Assembly: GCF_014145505.1 (NCBI RefSeq) | Contig: NZ_JACIUZ010000038.1 | Coordinates: 1 to 53,484, forward strand | Direction of reading: 5' to 3' | DNA: 53,484 nucleotides | From: Limosilactobacillus fastidiosus | Lineage (GTDB): Bacteria > Bacillota > Bacilli > Lactobacillales > Lactobacillaceae | Shown: piece after piece, positions 9,263-19,123 of the stretch | Numbering within the stretch: the first letter of the stretch is position 1 | Layout of the letters: each line of letters opens with the position of its first letter | Notes under the pieces: model-generated | What the model was told of the DNA's origin: nothing | Seen by the model: the letters and a program-made list of their open reading frames with translations, nothing else | Database searches by the model: none | Translations under genes and position numbers: made by a program

Positions 9263-10861
9263 ATGGAGAAGTTAAAACAACATAAAATTACCCTATTTTC
9301 CGGTGTGATGTTAGCACTGAACTCACTGATTGGGTCAGGATGGTTGTTCGGAGCTGGAACTGCGGCTAAAGTTGCTGGACCTGCTGCGATTATTTCGTGG
9401 ATTATTGGAGCAGTCATTATTATCAGTATTGCTCTTACATACGTTGAATTAGGGGCGATGTTTCCCGAAAGTGGGGGAATGAGTAGGTATGCCCAATATA
9501 GTCATGGTCCATTATTAGGATTCATAGCGGCATGGGCAAACTGGATCTCTTTAATTACCCTTGTACCAATGGAAGCGGTGGCCTCCGTTCAATACATGAG
9601 TTCATGGCCGTGGGCATGGGCAAATTGGACTCATCATTTTATTAGCGGGGGTAACGTTACATCGCTAGGGATGCTCGTTGTCTTTTTATTTATGGTAATT
9701 TTCACCCTAATTAATTTTTGGTCAGTGAAATTAATGACTCGGTTTACGAACTTAATTTCGGTCTTTAAGATCCTACTGCCAACATTAACAGTAATAATGC
9801 TAATTATTAGTGGCTTTCATGCGACAAACTTCGGGCATAATGTCCAGACATTTATGCCATATGGTAGTCGGTCAATTTTCGAGGCAGCCGCTGTTTCAGG
9901 AATTATTATGTCTTATGATGCTTTTCAAACTATCATTAATATGGGAGGCGAAATGGTTAACCCCCACAAAAATATTGTGCGCGGAGTTTTAATTTCAATG
10001 CTAATTACGGCAGCAATTTATATTATGCTCCAGGTTGCTTTTATTGGAGCAATTTCTCCTGCTTCATTAGCAAAGAACGGTTGGCATGGGGTTAATTTTG
10101 CATCCCCATTTGCTGATATTGCAATTTTACTGAACCTGAATTGGTTAGCAATCTTACTGTACATGGATGCCTTTGTTTCACCATTTGGAACTGGGGTGGC
10201 ATTTGTTGCAACGGCTTCTCGAGCATTAGCTGCAATGACTCACACGGGGCATTTGCCGAAATGGCTTGGTCGGATTGAACGTCGCTATATGATTCCTCGA
10301 TTTGCGATGGTTGCTGATTTAATTTTAGCAACGATTTTAGTCAATGTATTTCGAAACTGGAGCTTGTTAGCTACGGTGATTACGGGCTCAACGTTAATTG
10401 CCTATTTGACCGGTCCGGTAACGGTAATTTCTTTACGGAAGATGGCACCTAGCCTAGAGCGACCATTCGCCCCTCGCTATATGAGGTGGTTGGCACCGTT
10501 TGCCTTTGTCGTTACTGGGTTAGCTATCTACTGGACAATGTGGCCGACAACCGTTCAGGTGATTTTAGTAATTGTTTTGGGGTTACCAATTTACCTTTAT
10601 TACGAATGGCGTTACCAGAAGACTAATTGGCACCAGCAATTAAAAAATTCTGCTTGGTTAATTTGCTACATGATTTTTATTTCCGTAATTTCTTATATAG
10701 GGAGTAAGGGCTTTGGTGGTCAAAACTTGGTTCCATATCCCTTTGACTTTGTTATAATTATTGTTGTTTCATTGCTCTTTTATTGCTGGGCAATCCACAG
10801 CCGAATGTCTCAAGTTGACCCAGTAGCTGAAAAAGTTAATAATCGACTTAAAGAAAAGTAA
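9263..10861 (+). CDS. APC-superfamily amino-acid permease
   Basis: This is a membrane transporter of the amino acid-polyamine-organocation superfamily. Its 532 residues contain about 12-14 hydrophobic segments. The unwound substrate-binding motif of helix 1 is seen as NSLIGSGWLFGAG (about residues 20-32), and SYDAFQTIINMGGEMVNP (about 215-232) is the conserved segment after helix 6. Substrate cannot be read from the sequence; the family mostly takes up amino acids with protons. GAGGGAGAAAGA precedes the ATG. It has its own upstream region of about 200 bp after the groESL terminator and is followed by kimA with a separate promoter. Confidence 0.85.
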   Translation: MEKLKQHKITLFSGVMLALNSLIGSGWLFGAGTAAKVAGPAAIISWIIGAVIIISIALTYVELGAMFPESGGMSRYAQYSHGPLLGFIAAWANWISLITLVPMEAVASVQYMSSWPWAWANWTHHFISGGNVTSLGMLVVFLFMVIFTLINFWSVKLMTRFTNLISVFKILLPTLTVIMLIISGFHATNFGHNVQTFMPYGSRSIFEAAAVSGIIMSYDAFQTIINMGGEMVNPHKNIVRGVLISMLITAAIYIMLQVAFIGAISPASLAKNGWHGVNFASPFADIAILLNLNWLAILLYMDAFVSPFGTGVAFVATASRALAAMTHTGHLPKWLGRIERRYMIPRFAMVADLILATILVNVFRNWSLLATVITGSTLIAYLTGPVTVISLRKMAPSLERPFAPRYMRWLAPFAFVVTGLAIYWTMWPTTVQVILVIVLGLPIYLYYEWRYQKTNWHQQLKNSAWLICYMIFISVISYIGSKGFGGQNLVPYPFDFVIIIVVSLLFYCWAIHSRMSQVDPVAEKVNNRLKEK

Positions 10862-10891
10862 GTGGTGAAATAATGACAGCTTTTTTTGCAA

Positions 10892-10920
10892 TTGAAAACA
10901 AACTGGAATAATTGTATTAT
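10892..10920 (+). promoter_or_regulatory. kimA promoter
   Basis: TTGAAA (10892-10897), 17 bases, TATTAT (10915-10920). It lies in the 117-bp gap before kimA. The leader left after it is about 50 nt, too short for a c-di-AMP riboswitch. Confidence 0.65.
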
Positions 10921-10978
10921 TGTTCAGTTATCCAAAATCGCTTAAATGATTATATTCCATAAATATTGGGAGGATAGT

Positions 10979-12817
10979 ATGTGGCGTTATATTAAACGGG
11001 TTTTAATCGGAAAACCTCTAAAAACTTTGGATGAGGGTCAGACCCACCTAACTAAATTTAAGGCACTTGCGATGCTATCGTCGGATGCAATTTCGTCAGT
11101 TGCTTATGGTCCAGAGCAGATTACGACTGTCTTAGTAACCTTATCTGCACTGGCAATGTGGTACTCAATCCCTATTGCAGCGATTGTATTGCTGTTACTG
11201 CTAGCAATTACTCTTTCCTACCAACAAATTATTCATGCCTACCCAAGTGGTGGAGGTGCTTATGTTGTGGCTACCCGAAACTGGGGAAGTAATGGTGGTT
11301 TGTTTGCTGGGGGATCACTTCTGGTTGACTACATGTTAACTGTAGCAGTTTCGACAACGTCTGGTGTGGAGGCCATCACCTCTGCAATTCCAGCGCTTTA
11401 CCGGTTCTCCGTCCCCATTGCAATTATTATTGTTTTATTAATTATGTTTATGAACTTGCGGGGAATGAGTGAGAGTGCTAATTTCCTGACGGTTCCAGTT
11501 TACTTCTTCGTGATCATGATTACTGTAATGATCCTTTGGGGTGCCTATAATATTGCTACTGGACAGGTTCACTACCAAGCACCAGCTGATTACGGGACCC
11601 CAGTTACGGGGATGACATTTGTACTGTTTGTTCGGGCGTTCTCAGCTGGTTCATCTTCATTGACTGGTGTTGAAGCGGTAAGTAATGCTGTGCCAAACTT
11701 CAATAAACCAAAGGAAAAGAATGCTTCTGTTACCCTAGCAATCATGAGTACAATTTTGGCAATCTTCTTCATTGCTATTATCTTCTACGGCTTCTACTTT
11801 GGAATTGTGCCCGACAAACGGACTACGGTTCTTTCACAAATTGGTCTTGCCGTATTTGGCGGTCATGGGGTTGGCTTTTACCTTCTTCAATTGTCAACGG
11901 CTATGATTCTTGCTGTTGCCGCTAATACCGGATTCTCGGCTTTCCCAATCTTAGCTTTTAACATGGCTAAGGATAAGTATATGCCCCATGCATTTATGGA
12001 TCGTGGGGATCGCCTAGGTTACTCCAACGGAATTATTGCTTTGGCTGTGGGCGCGATCATTTTGATTCTTATCTTCCATGGTCAAACAAATATGTTGATT
12101 CCACTTTATGCTGTGGGTGTCTTTGTTCCATTTACTCTTTCTCAATCAGGGATGATTATTCACTGGTTCCGTGAACGAGAGGGCTTCTGGCCAGGGAAGG
12201 CATTCATCAATTTTATTGGTGCATTAATTTCTCTTGCGCTGGTAATTGCATTGTTCTGGCAACACTTTGGTAATGTTTGGCCATACTTAATTATCATGCC
12301 ATTGTTACTTTACATGTTCCATGCAATTCATCGACACTACATTAAAGTAGCTAAGCAATTACGGGTTGCTGAAAAGACAAAGGTACAGTTACATGACTAT
12401 GATGGAGCAACCGTGATTGTCTTAGTTGGTAATGTTACCCGAGTTACTCGGGGGGCAATTAATTATGCTCGTTCAATCGGTGACTACGTGATTGCTATGC
12501 ATGTTTCCTTTGATGAAAATCCAGGGAAGGAGCATAAGACAGCTAATGAATTTAAGGCTGAATTCCCCGATGTTCGTTTTGTTGATATTCACTCGTCATA
12601 CCGGTCAATTGCTAAACCAACATTACGGTTTGTGGATGTGATTGCTAAACGAGCGGCTGCCCGGAACTACTCAACCACTGTTTTAGTCCCTCAATTTATT
12701 CCTAAGCACCCATGGCAACTGGCTCTTCATAATCAGACTAGTGTCCGGCTACGGACTGTTCTTAATTCTCGTCAGAATATTGTTGTTGCTAGTTATAATT
12801 ACCACCTGCATGAATAA
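10979..12817 (+). CDS. kimA: KimA-type potassium importer (KUP/APC family)
   Basis: KimA is a high-affinity proton-coupled potassium importer, formerly YdaO in B. subtilis (607 aa). The 612-residue protein shares the N-terminal pattern IGKPLKT, the LSSDAISSVAYGPEQI stretch of helix 1, and AYPSGGGAYVVATRN. About 12 membrane segments (residues 25-455) are followed by a cytosolic domain of about 150 residues, as in KimA. The start at 10979 follows GGGAGG; an in-frame start at 10946 lacks a site. In Bacillus the gene is switched by c-di-AMP at RNA and protein level; no such riboswitch fits in this leader. Confidence 0.87.
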   Translation: MWRYIKRVLIGKPLKTLDEGQTHLTKFKALAMLSSDAISSVAYGPEQITTVLVTLSALAMWYSIPIAAIVLLLLLAITLSYQQIIHAYPSGGGAYVVATRNWGSNGGLFAGGSLLVDYMLTVAVSTTSGVEAITSAIPALYRFSVPIAIIIVLLIMFMNLRGMSESANFLTVPVYFFVIMITVMILWGAYNIATGQVHYQAPADYGTPVTGMTFVLFVRAFSAGSSSLTGVEAVSNAVPNFNKPKEKNASVTLAIMSTILAIFFIAIIFYGFYFGIVPDKRTTVLSQIGLAVFGGHGVGFYLLQLSTAMILAVAANTGFSAFPILAFNMAKDKYMPHAFMDRGDRLGYSNGIIALAVGAIILILIFHGQTNMLIPLYAVGVFVPFTLSQSGMIIHWFREREGFWPGKAFINFIGALISLALVIALFWQHFGNVWPYLIIMPLLLYMFHAIHRHYIKVAKQLRVAEKTKVQLHDYDGATVIVLVGNVTRVTRGAINYARSIGDYVIAMHVSFDENPGKEHKTANEFKAEFPDVRFVDIHSSYRSIAKPTLRFVDVIAKRAAARNYSTTVLVPQFIPKHPWQLALHNQTSVRLRTVLNSRQNIVVASYNYHLHE

Positions 12818-12904
12818 AGAAAAGTGGAAATAGTTTTACATCTAGTTATTTCATGTTAGATGTTTGAAATAACCCGGGAAATAACCTTAAAATAGGAGGA
12901 CAAT

Positions 12905-13165
12905 GTGAAAAAGGGAAACATTGTTTTTGGGCTACTATTTGCCATTAGCTTATTTTTGATTGGTGGTTTTAGTTTAGATCAGTTTGGCTTTCATTCTGAT
13001 TTAATTGGAATAGTTGGAACACTACTTTTAATTATGGCTTATCTTGGCCTGAATTGGACAAAGTTAAAAAGTGGTGATCACCGAACAAGAGTGACCACCA
13101 CATGGGTTGTTGCTTTACTGATTATTGTTATTATATTAAACATAATCGAAGTTACTTTAGCTTAA
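12905..13165 (+). CDS. Small membrane protein, function unknown
   Basis: This 86-residue protein is not recognised. It has three hydrophobic segments (about residues 5-24, 32-50 and 66-85) and a short charged loop between the second and third (KLKSGDHRTR). The GTG start lies six bases after AGGAGG, a strong site that supports translation. The 87-bp spacer from kimA contains an inverted GTTATTTCA/TGAAATAAC pair (12845-12853 and 12865-12873) and no clear terminator, so it may be cotranscribed with kimA. Its stop overlaps the stop of yigZ on the other strand by three bases. Confidence 0.72.
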   Translation: MKKGNIVFGLLFAISLFLIGGFSLDQFGFHSDLIGIVGTLLLIMAYLGLNWTKLKSGDHRTRVTTTWVVALLIIVIILNIIEVTLA

Positions 13166-13803
13166 TTAGTTGAGTAAGGAATCTCGTGATCGCGCGAGGT
13201 TCCTTTTTTGATCGTCAATTGACCATTGAAACGATTGGTTAATTCTTTTATGAAGCTATCGAGTTTTGCTTCATCAACATATATATTAGTTTGGACGGTA
13301 GCACTAAATTGCTCACCGGCCAAACTAATTCCCTGCTCGTCTAAGTAGTGGAGGAGGGAATCATGTTGAGAGTAATTGACAGTAATTTCAAGGACAGCCT
13401 GCTTAATTCGTTGAACTAATCCTGCCTTGTGGATGGCATTGGTTGCAGAATTGCTGTAAGCCCGAATTAATCCTCCAGCACCAAGTTTAATTCCACCAAA
13501 GTAACGGGTCACCACAGCAACAACATTATGGATCTTTGCCAATTTTAGTGATTCTAAAATGGGAACGCCGGCAGTGCCGCTGGGTTCACCATTATCACTC
13601 TCTCGCTGGACTTGATCACGATCACCAATCATGTATGCATAACAATTATGAGTGGCTTTTCGATTTTCAGTATTAACTTGTTCAATAAATTGCTGAGCTT
13701 CATTTTCTGTGGAGACACGAGCAATTGAACAAATAAAACGTGATTTTTTAATTACCATCTCGTTGCTAGTATTTTTAGAGATAGTAAGAAATGGTTCTGA
13801 CAT
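13162..13803 (-). CDS. YigZ/IMPACT-family protein
   Basis: The YigZ family (YvyE in B. subtilis) has an N-terminal domain related to eukaryotic IMPACT and a C-terminal ferredoxin-like domain; its bacterial role is unsettled. The 213-residue protein has KKSRFICSIARV at the start, NCYAYMIG, the hallmark DNGEPSGTAG (about residues 71-80), and VVTRYFGGIKLGAGGL. Length is normal. It points towards the small membrane gene, and its last codons contain that gene's terminator. The divergent neighbour is comFA. Confidence 0.9.
   Translation of the reverse strand: MSEPFLTISKNTSNEMVIKKSRFICSIARVSTENEAQQFIEQVNTENRKATHNCYAYMIGDRDQVQRESDNGEPSGTAGVPILESLKLAKIHNVVAVVTRYFGGIKLGAGGLIRAYSNSATNAIHKAGLVQRIKQAVLEITVNYSQHDSLLHYLDEQGISLAGEQFSATVQTNIYVDEAKLDSFIKELTNRFNGQLTIKKGTSRDHEIPYSTN
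13176..13209 (+). terminator. Plus-strand terminator inside the yigZ coding region
   Basis: AAGGAATCTCG (13176-13186) pairs with CGAGGTTCCTT (13195-13205), loop of eight, with a T-run at 13204-13209. It begins 11 bases after the stop of the small membrane gene. Since yigZ ends at 13162 on the other strand, the whole hairpin is part of yigZ's last 16 codons. Confidence 0.85.
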
Positions 13804-13865
13804 TTTATTACTCCTTTAGTGCATTTTTACTTTTCTTCCGTATTGATTAAGTAGGGGGGTGAAAA

Positions 13866-15194
13866 ATGAAAATTAGTGAACTTTACGGACGACGGGTATT
13901 ATTTCCACAGAGCGATAATTTTTCGATTAGTAATCCGCAAATTCAAGTTTTACCGACAATGAAGATCACTGAAACAAGCGTTACTTGTTTAAGGTGCGGT
14001 TCGGTAATGAGTAAGAGGTTTGTAGCCCTTCCTAATCACCACTATTATTGTCCTCAATGCGTTACGTTGGGGCGAGTATCGACTCTTGATAAATTTTACC
14101 ATGTTCAAGAGCCAAATCAATTTGAAACGCCAGAGCGAGTTTTAACCTGGGAGGGGAAACTATCGGAATTACAAGCAGCAACATCAGCTGTAATCAAAGA
14201 ACGAATGAATCAGCATTGTCGTCAGTTGCTTTGGGCTGTAACTGGGGCCGGAAAAACAGAAATGATCTTTGCTGGGATTGAAGCTGCATTAAAGCGGGGT
14301 GAACGAGTGGCCATTGCTTCGCCACGGGTTGATGTCTGTTTAGAATTGTATCCACGCTTGCAGGCAGCTTTTGCCAATTTTCCGATTGCCTTACTTCACG
14401 GAAGGGAACCTCAACGATACCAGTATCGTCAATTGACAATCTGCACAACTCATCAGCTTCTTCGCTTTTATCGGGCTTTTGATAATTTGATTGTCGATGA
14501 GGTTGATTCTTTTCCGTATGCGGCTAACCAGGCCCTCTTATATGCAACCGAACAGGCGATTAAAGAGGAGGGGGGATTGTTATTTATGACCGCAACTCCG
14601 GGAAAAAAGCTGATTCAACAAATTCATAATAAAAAGCTCATGGTAAGCTATCTTCCGCTTCGTTATCATGGTAATTTACTTCCTCAAATAAAATTGTATT
14701 TGGCATTCAATTGGCGTAAAGGACTTGTTAAAAAGCACTTGCCTACTAGTTTACTTCGTGAAATAAGAAATACGTTGAATAATCATTATCGTTGTTTATT
14801 ATTTGTCCCCCATATTGCGGATCTTCACCCGGTATTTCTAAGTTTGCAGCACACTTTGCCTGATAAAAAATTCACAACGGTTCATGCGGCTGATCCACAC
14901 CGCTTAGAGAAAGTTCAAGCAATGCGAGACGGAAAATACAATTTTTTGATTACTACTTCGATCTTAGAACGCGGGGTGACATTTCCGGAAATTGATGTAT
15001 TTGTCTTAGGGGCTGATGATCAGATTTTTTCATCATCTGCGTTAGTACAGATTGCAGGACGCGTTGGTCGTTCGGTAAGCCGACCGACTGGTAAAGTGAT
15101 GTTTTGGGTTAATTCTTATAGTCGGTGTGTTCGCGAAGCTCAACGACAAATTATGTATATGAACGGGAAAGGGCGAAAATTATTACATGATTAA
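13866..15194 (+). CDS. comFA: Competence ATPase ComFA
   Basis: ComFA is a DEAD-box-type ATPase that helps pull transforming DNA through the membrane. The 442-residue protein has an N-terminal zinc site (CLRC at about residues 41-44 and CPQC at about 62-65), Walker A AVTGAGKTE (about 129), DEVDS (about 215), MTATPGKK (about 243) and the arginine-finger helicase end QIAGRVGRS. The start follows GGGGGGTG. It overlaps comFC by eight bases, so the two are cotranscribed. Presence of both suggests at least a remnant competence programme; the rest of the machinery is not in the window. Confidence 0.94.
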   Translation: MKISELYGRRVLFPQSDNFSISNPQIQVLPTMKITETSVTCLRCGSVMSKRFVALPNHHYYCPQCVTLGRVSTLDKFYHVQEPNQFETPERVLTWEGKLSELQAATSAVIKERMNQHCRQLLWAVTGAGKTEMIFAGIEAALKRGERVAIASPRVDVCLELYPRLQAAFANFPIALLHGREPQRYQYRQLTICTTHQLLRFYRAFDNLIVDEVDSFPYAANQALLYATEQAIKEEGGLLFMTATPGKKLIQQIHNKKLMVSYLPLRYHGNLLPQIKLYLAFNWRKGLVKKHLPTSLLREIRNTLNNHYRCLLFVPHIADLHPVFLSLQHTLPDKKFTTVHAADPHRLEKVQAMRDGKYNFLITTSILERGVTFPEIDVFVLGADDQIFSSSALVQIAGRVGRSVSRPTGKVMFWVNSYSRCVREAQRQIMYMNGKGRKLLHD

Positions 15195-15864
15195 TTGCTT
15201 GCTTTGTAATTGTCAATTAACCCAAAAACTGACAATTAGTAATATCATTTTTCCTGGACCACTTAAGCAACCGATTATTTGTTCGGGATGTTTTCAAAAG
15301 TTTATTCGGTATTCTTCAGAGGGTAGTTGCCGCGGTTGTGGACGTAAAGAAATGAATGAATTGTGTGACGACTGCCAAAAATGGCGACGACATTATGGGT
15401 GGTACTTGGAGCATTACCCACTTTTTTACTATAACCAGGCGATGAAAGATTTTATGCAAAAGTACAAGTTTCAGGGACAGTACCATTTAAGAGGTATTTT
15501 TTATGAAACGATCAAAGAGGCCATTGCTCGCATCAAGTATGATATTTTAATTCCGATTCCGGTTACTAAAAATACACTGCTCACCCGTGGCTATAACCAG
15601 GTAACTGGGATGTTAGGGGATATTCCGTATACTGAATTAATAATTCATCAAAATCATCAAAAGGTTGCTCAGTCGAAAAAAGATCGTCAGTCGCGTTTAC
15701 AAACCAAACAACCATTTTTGCTTAAGCAAGGGGTGAGTCTCCAAGGTAAAACAATTCTTTTAGTTGATGATATTTATACAACGGGACGGACATTATACCA
15801 TGCAGCAACTCTTTGTTATGAACATGGTAGCAAGCGCGTCCAAAGCTTGTCTCTCGCTCGTTAA
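15187..15864 (+). CDS. comFC: ComFC phosphoribosyltransferase-like competence protein
   Basis: ComFC works with ComFA in DNA uptake. The 225-residue protein starts with a zinc-ribbon region of CxxC pairs (CLLC at 4-7, CSGC about 32-35, CRGC about 48-51, CDDC about 60-63). A phosphoribosyltransferase fold follows, with the PRPP loop LLVDDIYTTGRT near residue 200. It overlaps the end of comFA. The next gene, hpf, has its own promoter; comF followed by hpf is the usual Firmicutes order. Confidence 0.94.
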   Translation: MINCLLCNCQLTQKLTISNIIFPGPLKQPIICSGCFQKFIRYSSEGSCRGCGRKEMNELCDDCQKWRRHYGWYLEHYPLFYYNQAMKDFMQKYKFQGQYHLRGIFYETIKEAIARIKYDILIPIPVTKNTLLTRGYNQVTGMLGDIPYTELIIHQNHQKVAQSKKDRQSRLQTKQPFLLKQGVSLQGKTILLVDDIYTTGRTLYHAATLCYEHGSKRVQSLSLAR

Positions 15865-15891
15865 GAAAATCTAAATTTTCTCCTGATTTGT

Positions 15892-15977
15892 TTGTTAAAT
15901 AGTATTAACTACACTATAATATAATTAAGGATATGAGAAGAGTGGTCCTTCTGATACCAGATCAAGCAATTGCTTGA
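15892..15977 (+). promoter_or_regulatory. hpf promoter and leader palindrome
   Basis: TTGTTA (15892-15897), 17 bases, TATAAT (15915-15920). The leader contains TCAAGCAATTGCTTGA (15962-15977), a perfect 16-base palindrome four bases before the AAAGGAG site, where a hairpin could affect ribosome access. Confidence 0.7.
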
Positions 15978-15996
15978 ACTGAAAGGAGAAATTACT

Positions 15997-16539
15997 ATGT
16001 TAAAGTTCAATATTCGTGGTGAAAACATTGAAGTAACTGACTCAATTCGTGACTATGTAGTAAAGCGGATTAACAAGTTACAAAAGTTCTTCGATGATAA
16101 TGTAGAAGCAACTGCCCATGTGAACTTAAAAGTTTATCCTAACCGTACTTACAAGGTAGAAGTTACTATTCCATTACCATACCTTACATTACGGGCTGAA
16201 GAAACTTCTAACGACATGTACGGTAGTGTTGACCTTGTTACCGATAAGCTTGAACGACAAATCCGGAAGTACAAGACCAAGGTTAACCGTAAGTCACGTG
16301 AAAAAGGCTTTAAGAACTTAGAATTTGTTCCAACCGATGATGATACTGAGAGCCAAAATGACTTAAAGATTGTACGAACAAAGCAAATCTCACTCAAACC
16401 AATGGATCCTGAAGAAGCGGTTCTTCAAATGGACATGCTTGGACATGACTTTTTCGTTTTCCAAGACGCTGAAACTGATGGAACTAGCATTGTTTACCGT
16501 CGTAAAGATGGTCGCTACGGTTTGATCGAAGCTGAATAA
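15997..16539 (+). CDS. hpf: Ribosome hibernation promoting factor, long form
   Basis: Long HPF pairs 70S ribosomes into inactive 100S dimers under stress or in stationary phase. The 180-residue protein has an N-terminal S30AE domain (residues 1-105, starting LKFNIRGENIEVTDSIRDYV) that binds the decoding centre. A variable linker and a C-terminal dimerisation domain (about 122-180, with KPMDPEEAVLQMDMLGHDFFVF) follow. The start at 15997 is six bases after AAAGGAGA; an in-frame ATG at 15970 would lie in the leader palindrome. It has its own promoter and terminator. Confidence 0.96.
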   Translation: MLKFNIRGENIEVTDSIRDYVVKRINKLQKFFDDNVEATAHVNLKVYPNRTYKVEVTIPLPYLTLRAEETSNDMYGSVDLVTDKLERQIRKYKTKVNRKSREKGFKNLEFVPTDDDTESQNDLKIVRTKQISLKPMDPEEAVLQMDMLGHDFFVFQDAETDGTSIVYRRKDGRYGLIEAE

Positions 16540-16548
16540 ATAGAAATC

Positions 16549-16580
16549 AAAGAGGCAGGAATTAATCCAGCCTCTTTCTT
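16549..16580 (+). terminator. hpf terminator
   Basis: AAAGAGGC (16549-16556) pairs with GCCTCTTT (16570-16577), followed by T-rich sequence. Confidence 0.8.
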
Positions 16581-16734
16581 AATTTTAAAACTATTTTCAT
16601 TTGAGCCGTAACGAATTCGCACTCCAGTCCGAAACGTGGTAAACTATTAAGGTTAGAATACAAATTAAAATTGGCTTGAGTAGTTGCAATTTCTCAAGTC
16701 AAAATAAAAAACGTTAATTAGGAAGGACGCTTTT

Positions 16735-19098
16735 ATGGCTAACATTCTAAAAAAATGGATTGAAAGCGATCGTCGTGAATTAAGGCGGATTAATAAGATC
16801 GCAAATAAAGTTGAAAAATATGCTAAGCCAATGGCATCGCTGTCAGATGATGAGCTAAAAGCGAAGACCGATGAATTTCGTGCACGTTATAAGAAGGGCG
16901 AAGATCTTGACCACATGTTACCAGAAGCATTTGCGGTTGCGCGTGAAGGAGCAAAACGTGTCTTGGGCCTTTACCCGTTCCACGTTCAAATTATGGGGGG
17001 AATTGTTCTTCACGAAGGTAATATTGCTGAAATGAAGACTGGTGAAGGTAAAACTTTAACGGCCACAATGCCGGTTTACCTTAATGCAATTAGTGGTAAG
17101 GGTGTTCATGTTATCACGGTTAACGAATACCTATCAAAGCGTGATGCTACAGAAATGGGTCAACTTTATAATTGGCTAGGTTGTAGTGTTGGGGTTAATA
17201 ATTCAGAGATGTCACCAGATCAAAAGCGTGAAGCATATAAGGCTGATATTATGTACTCCACGAACAGTGAGATTGGGTTCGACTACCTTCGTGATAACAT
17301 GGCCGTTTATAAGGAAGACCAAGTTCAACGAGGACTGAATTATGCCTTGGTTGATGAGGTCGATTCAATTTTGATCGATGAAGCGCGGACCCCATTGATC
17401 ATTTCTGGTCCAGGTACTGGCACCTCAAAGCTTTATAAGCAAACTGATCGTTTTGTTAAGACTTTGAAAAATGAGGTTGACTACAAGGTTGATCTTGAGT
17501 CCAAAACAGTTGCCTTGACTGATGAAGGGATCCAAAAGGCTGAGAAGTACTTCAACTTAAAGAACCTTTATGATCCAGAAAATACCGCATTGACCCATCA
17601 CTTGGATCAGGCTTTACGGGCTAACTACATTATGATCTTGGATAAGGACTACGTGGTTTCCGATGGTGAAGTCTTGATTGTTGATTCATTTACTGGACGG
17701 GTAATGCAAGGACGACGGTTCTCTGATGGCCTTCACCAAGCGATTGAAGCTAAGGAAGGTGTTCAGATTCAAGAAGAAAACAAGACCATGGCTAACATCA
17801 CCTACCAGAACTTATTCCGGATGTACAATAAACTTGCGGGAATGACTGGGACTGCCAAAACAGAACAGGAAGAATTTCGTGAGATTTACAATATGGAAAC
17901 CATCACGATTCCAACAAACCGTCCTGTTCAACGGAAAGACGAGCCTGACTTACTTTACCCAACATTAAAGAGCAAGTTCGCGGCCGTTGTTAAGCGGATT
18001 AAGAGCCTACACGAAAAAGGTCAACCAATTTTGGTCGGTACCGTTGCCGTTGAAACCTCTGAATATCTTTCTCACTTGTTAGATCAAGAACATATTCCTC
18101 ATGTTGTCTTGAATGCGAAAAACCATGCTAAGGAAGCTGACATTATAAAAAATGCAGGTCAACGTGGTGCTGTTACAATTGCGACAAACATGGCCGGACG
18201 GGGAACAGATATTAAGCTTGGCCCTGGTGTTCGGGAATTAGGTGGTTTAGCCGTTATTGGGACTGAACGCCATGAATCACGCCGGATTGATAACCAGCTT
18301 CGGGGACGGTCTGGTCGTCAAGGTGATCCGGGACTTTCACAATTCTACCTTTCCCTTGAAGATGACTTGATGAAACGGTTCGGTGGTGACCGGATCAAGG
18401 CTTTCTTGGAACGACTGAAGGTTGACGATGATGATGCGGTGATCAAGAGTCGTTTCTTGACCCACCAAGTTGAGTCAGCACAGAAACGGGTTGAGGGGAA
18501 TAACTACGATTCCCGGAAGAACGTTCTTCAATATGATGATGTTATGCGTGAACAACGGGAGATCATCTATAAGGAACGACAAGAAATTATTACTGAAGAT
18601 AAGTCATTAAAGTGGGCTCTTATGCCAATCTTTAGGCGAACTATTCAACGAGAAGTCGAACAACATACCCTGGGGGATCGCAAGGACTGGGATCTTAAAG
18701 GAATTGTTGATTTTGCTGAAGAAGTAATTGTTAAGCCAGATACAATTAGTGTTTCTGATTTAGTGAATAAGTCACCACGGGAAATGGTTGATTTCTTAAT
18801 GGGATACGCTAAGCAGATTTACAAAGATAAACAAAAACAACTTTATGATCCAGCACAAATGCTCGAATTTGAGAAGGTTGTTCTTTTACGGGTAGTTGAC
18901 TCCCACTGGACTGATCATATCGATGTGATGGATCAATTCCGTCAATCAGTTGGCCTTCGTGGTTATGGTCAATTGAATCCGCTTGTTGAATATCAAACTG
19001 CTGGTTACCATATGTTTGAACAAATGGTTGCGGATATCGAATACGAAACTACTCGACTTTTCATGAAGTCACAAATTCGTCAAAACGTTACCCGTTAA
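16735..19098 (+). CDS. secA: Preprotein translocase ATPase SecA
   Basis: SecA drives secretory proteins through SecYEG. The 787-residue protein has Walker [12 protein letters not shown] (about residues 100-110), [14 protein letters not shown] (about 207-220), the preprotein crosslinking domain, NMAGRGTDI (about 486), and the helicase end [11 protein letters not shown]. It stops after the helical scaffold and wing domains and lacks the zinc-binding SecB tail, as many Lactobacillales SecA proteins do. AGGAAGGACGC precedes the ATG. A likely extended -10 promoter (TGGTAAACT) lies at 16637-16645. prfB follows, as in many Firmicutes. Confidence 0.97.
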   Translation: MANILKKWIESDRRELRRINKIANKVEKYAKPMASLSDDELKAKTDEFRARYKKGEDLDHMLPEAFAVAREGAKRVLGLYPFHVQIMGGIVLHEGNIAEMKTGEGKTLTATMPVYLNAISGKGVHVITVNEYLSKRDATEMGQLYNWLGCSVGVNNSEMSPDQKREAYKADIMYSTNSEIGFDYLRDNMAVYKEDQVQRGLNYALVDEVDSILIDEARTPLIISGPGTGTSKLYKQTDRFVKTLKNEVDYKVDLESKTVALTDEGIQKAEKYFNLKNLYDPENTALTHHLDQALRANYIMILDKDYVVSDGEVLIVDSFTGRVMQGRRFSDGLHQAIEAKEGVQIQEENKTMANITYQNLFRMYNKLAGMTGTAKTEQEEFREIYNMETITIPTNRPVQRKDEPDLLYPTLKSKFAAVVKRIKSLHEKGQPILVGTVAVETSEYLSHLLDQEHIPHVVLNAKNHAKEADIIKNAGQRGAVTIATNMAGRGTDIKLGPGVRELGGLAVIGTERHESRRIDNQLRGRSGRQGDPGLSQFYLSLEDDLMKRFGGDRIKAFLERLKVDDDDAVIKSRFLTHQVESAQKRVEGNNYDSRKNVLQYDDVMREQREIIYKERQEIITEDKSLKWALMPIFRRTIQREVEQHTLGDRKDWDLKGIVDFAEEVIVKPDTISVSDLVNKSPREMVDFLMGYAKQIYKDKQKQLYDPAQMLEFEKVVLLRVVDSHWTDHIDVMDQFRQSVGLRGYGQLNPLVEYQTAGYHMFEQMVADIEYETTRLFMKSQIRQNVTR

Positions 19099-19123
19099 AT
19101 AAAATATTAATAACTATCAAGGT

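Noticed and set aside
10873-10911. Short frame of 12 codons before kimA
   Set aside because: It overlaps the kimA promoter and has no convincing ribosome binding site.
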